Origin: DATFVA01 sp963839165
GTDB lineage: Bacteria > Bacteroidota > Ignavibacteria > Ignavibacteriales > Ignavibacteriaceae
NCBI GenBank assembly: GCA_963839165.1
Contig: CAWIUG010000049.1
Span: forward strand, 124,001-188,000
Length of the DNA: 64,000 nucleotides
Reading direction: 5' to 3'
A program made the translations under genes and the position numbers. This document shows positions 62,509-64,000 of this stretch, piece after piece. The notes beneath the pieces are model-generated. The model did not search any database, was not told the origin of the DNA, and was given only the letters and a program-made list of their open reading frames with translations. Position 1 is the stretch's first letter, and the number at the start of each line of letters is the position of its first letter.

Positions 62509-64000
62509 CTACCTGATCACAGCTAGTTTACCTAAAACGCTTTTCGTGAAATTCCCGTCGAGGTTCTTTACAATGATTTTATACAGGTAAGTGCCGTTTG
62601 CTATTATGTTCCCGTCCTGATCGCGTCCATCCCACGGTATTCTTACAAACTTGTCAGTAGTATGGAAATTCTCAATTTCCCTGATAAGTCTGCCGCTCAC
62701 AGTATAAATTTTTATCCTAACTTCCGCATCATTGATCTGGTTTCTCTGGAATGTAAAAGTTGTATGACCCGCAAAAGGATTGGGAAAATTATATACGTCC
62801 CTTATTTCAAGATCATCTCCGCTAACCACTGAAAAATAAACTGTCTGCGTACTGAAATTATTGAAGACGTCCCATGCCTTTACCTTGAGTGAATAATTTC
62901 CCTGGTCCAGATTACTGAACTGGTAGTTCACTTCACCCGATCTGCCTCCGGCATCGAGGTCACCAGTAAAGTACCTGGTAAAATCAATTGGGTTTTCCTC
63001 CTGGTTGTTAAGAATTCCCTGGAGTTGATGCCCTATGCCGGTTCCTGTTGTGTTCAAGCCCGTTTCATCAGAAAGCTTGATAATGAGATTGGAGTTGGGA
63101 CTGATCAGATTCGAGTTCAGGGCTGATGCATTGTCAAAGAAGATATTTATGTCAGGACCTTTACCGTCGTTTACTGAACTGGTATCCGTTCCACCGACAA
63201 TGATTTTGTTTGTGAACCCCAATCCGTCTTCTGACGGGTTATAAAAATAAAATACTATTTTTCCATTTTGGTCCTGGTAAGAGATATCTTTAGGTACAAC
63301 AAAATCAGCATTAAATCTTCCACTGTTAACCGAAACCTGCCCATTAAAAATTATTCCTCCCTGACGAGTAACCTGCTCATTATTCAGATTAGCTATCGAC
63401 TCCGTTCTTTTTGAATCAAAAACTTCCAGGGTACCCTCTCCGTTAAAATTATTCCATAGAGTTGAATCCGGATGTAATACCCTTCCCGAGATCCTGGTAT
63501 GACTCAATGCTTTAATCTGGATACCTTCTGTTACAGCCTGTCCGTTAATAGAATCTATTGCGGCATCATAAGCAGGATCCAGCAGCCGGACTGTAGGATC
63601 GCCGAAAATAACAAACTTTTTGGCATTTGTGTCTGAGTAAATTTGTTTAGCTTCATAAAGTGCCCGACCGATAGGTATTCCTCTTGTGGAGTCTATCCCG
63701 TTTTCCATCAGATATGAAAAATATGCATTCATTAAATTAACATTACCAGATTGATAAACTGGTCTTGTTGATGCTATTGAAGCAATAGCACCACCGCCGT
63801 TTTTCAATACAAGTTCTTCAGCTCCGCTGGTGAAAGCCGGATCGTCAAAATAACCGAAATCGCAGGTGGCAGCTGTGAGAAGAAAGTACCTGTCATTATG
63901 CAGCTGTGGAATCGATACTCCCTGTTCGAAAATATATTCATCTGTCCAGAGATACGGAGCCCCATGCCCGATAAAGTTAACGATCAGAGTACCCTCATTC
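62509..64000 (-). CDS. porU: T9SS sortase PorU (C25 gingipain-like), 3' part, cut by window end
   Basis: The reading frame is open to the window end and therefore lacks its start; the ATG-like start near 63807 is internal. The C25 peptidase signature is seen: GHGAPYLW with the catalytic His (63964-63966) and AATCDFGYFDDP with the catalytic Cys (63862-63864), followed by GAEELVLKNGGGAIASIASTRPVY and FGDPTVRLLDPAYD. After the peptidase come Ig-like domains and a FlgD-like C-terminal domain (YNFPNPFAGHTTFTF...). PorU cleaves T9SS cargo sorting domains and attaches cargo to A-LPS. It precedes porV with 122 bases between. Confidence 0.88.
   Translation of the reverse strand, partial: NEGTLIVNFIGHGAPYLWTDEYIFEQGVSIPQLHNDRYFLLTAATCDFGYFDDPAFTSGAEELVLKNGGGAIASIASTRPVYQSGNVNLMNAYFSYLMENGIDSTRGIPIGRALYEAKQIYSDTNAKKFVIFGDPTVRLLDPAYDAAIDSINGQAVTEGIQIKALSHTRISGRVLHPDSTLWNNFNGEGTLEVFDSKRTESIANLNNEQVTRQGGIIFNGQVSVNSGRFNADFVVPKDISYQDQNGKIVFYFYNPSEDGLGFTNKIIVGGTDTSSVNDGKGPDINIFFDNASALNSNLISPNSNLIIKLSDETGLNTTGTGIGHQLQGILNNQEENPIDFTRYFTGDLDAGGRSGEVNYQFSNLDQGNYSLKVKAWDVFNNFSTQTVYFSVVSGDDLEIRDVYNFPNPFAGHTTFTFQRNQINDAEVRIKIYTVSGRLIREIENFHTTDKFVRIPWDGRDQDGNIIANGTYLYKIIVKNLDGNFTKSVLGKLAVIR

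Noticed and set aside
62509..63807. A 432-residue gene starting at a TTG near 63807 as a complete protein
   Set aside because: The frame remains open through 64000 and encodes the C25 peptidase His and Cys motifs upstream of that point, so the true start lies outside the window.

Overview
The window looks like a chromosomal segment of an aerobic or facultatively aerobic member of the Ignavibacteria/Chlorobi-Bacteroidota group. Supporting signs are AT-rich DNA, type IX secretion (PorU, PorV and three proteins ending in FlgD-like C-terminal sorting domains), an alternative complex III feeding a heme-copper oxidase with a YSHP (A2-type) signature, and a pair of bacterial microcompartment shell genes. 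The assignment is inferred from family content, not from a phylogenetic marker. Most of the sequence is conserved core or respiratory DNA, with no phage, insertion sequence or CRISPR array.

Layout. 1-7.6 kb (minus): the 5' end of a CCA-adding/poly(A) polymerase-type nucleotidyltransferase, an AI-2E transporter, a membrane zincin with TPRs, murA, and a Ser/Thr kinase with an extracytoplasmic Ycf48-like propeller coupled to a PP2C phosphatase. 8-9.4 kb: an orphan small protein, tRNA-Leu(TAG) and a membrane methyltransferase-like protein. 10-17.5 kb (plus): tig-clpP with a terminator, a LACTB-like serine hydrolase, a VWA + ChlI-like AAA+ pair and a glycosyltransferase. 17.5-23.2 kb (minus): glucan phosphorylase and a large T9SS cargo protein.

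23.3-38.5 kb (minus) is one long aerobic respiratory cluster: actA, a 66-codon small gene, actB, actC, a fused actD-actE, actF, a membrane cytochrome c, a SCO copper chaperone, coxA-C-D-B, heme O synthase and a polytopic membrane cytochrome c. Quinol would be oxidised by alternative complex III, electrons would pass to a cytochrome c and then to the oxidase, while SCO and CtaB support CuA and heme assembly. The cluster is preceded by a good sigma70-like promoter and, inside the leader, a terminator-like hairpin. coxD is split by an apparent 1-base frameshift in an A-run.

38.8-53.8 kb (minus): glcD-glcF, a zinc-ribbon membrane protein, ctp-tmk-ybbR, a self-contained two-gene microcompartment shell unit (promoter at the ruvX stop, terminator after the second gene), relA-ruvX, a TPR lipoprotein/secreted protein, upp, a CoA-disulfide-reductase-like flavoprotein and der. 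54-64 kb (minus): envelope proteins. porU (cut by the window end), porV and a 1008-residue M6-family protein whose zinc motif is lost lie in tandem, followed by a zincin-TolB-propeller-outer-membrane-barrel fusion and a 304-residue secreted protein. A dispersed repeat with TGACAAAATGTCA-type palindromes around a conserved core occurs twice, upstream of tig and upstream of der.

The observations I consider most worth following are the microcompartment shell pair with its long-linker C-terminal helical domain, the inactive M6-like protein beside the T9SS sortase genes, the ActD-ActE fusion with the unannotated small gene and leader hairpin of the act operon, the coxD frameshift and the two-copy dispersed repeat.
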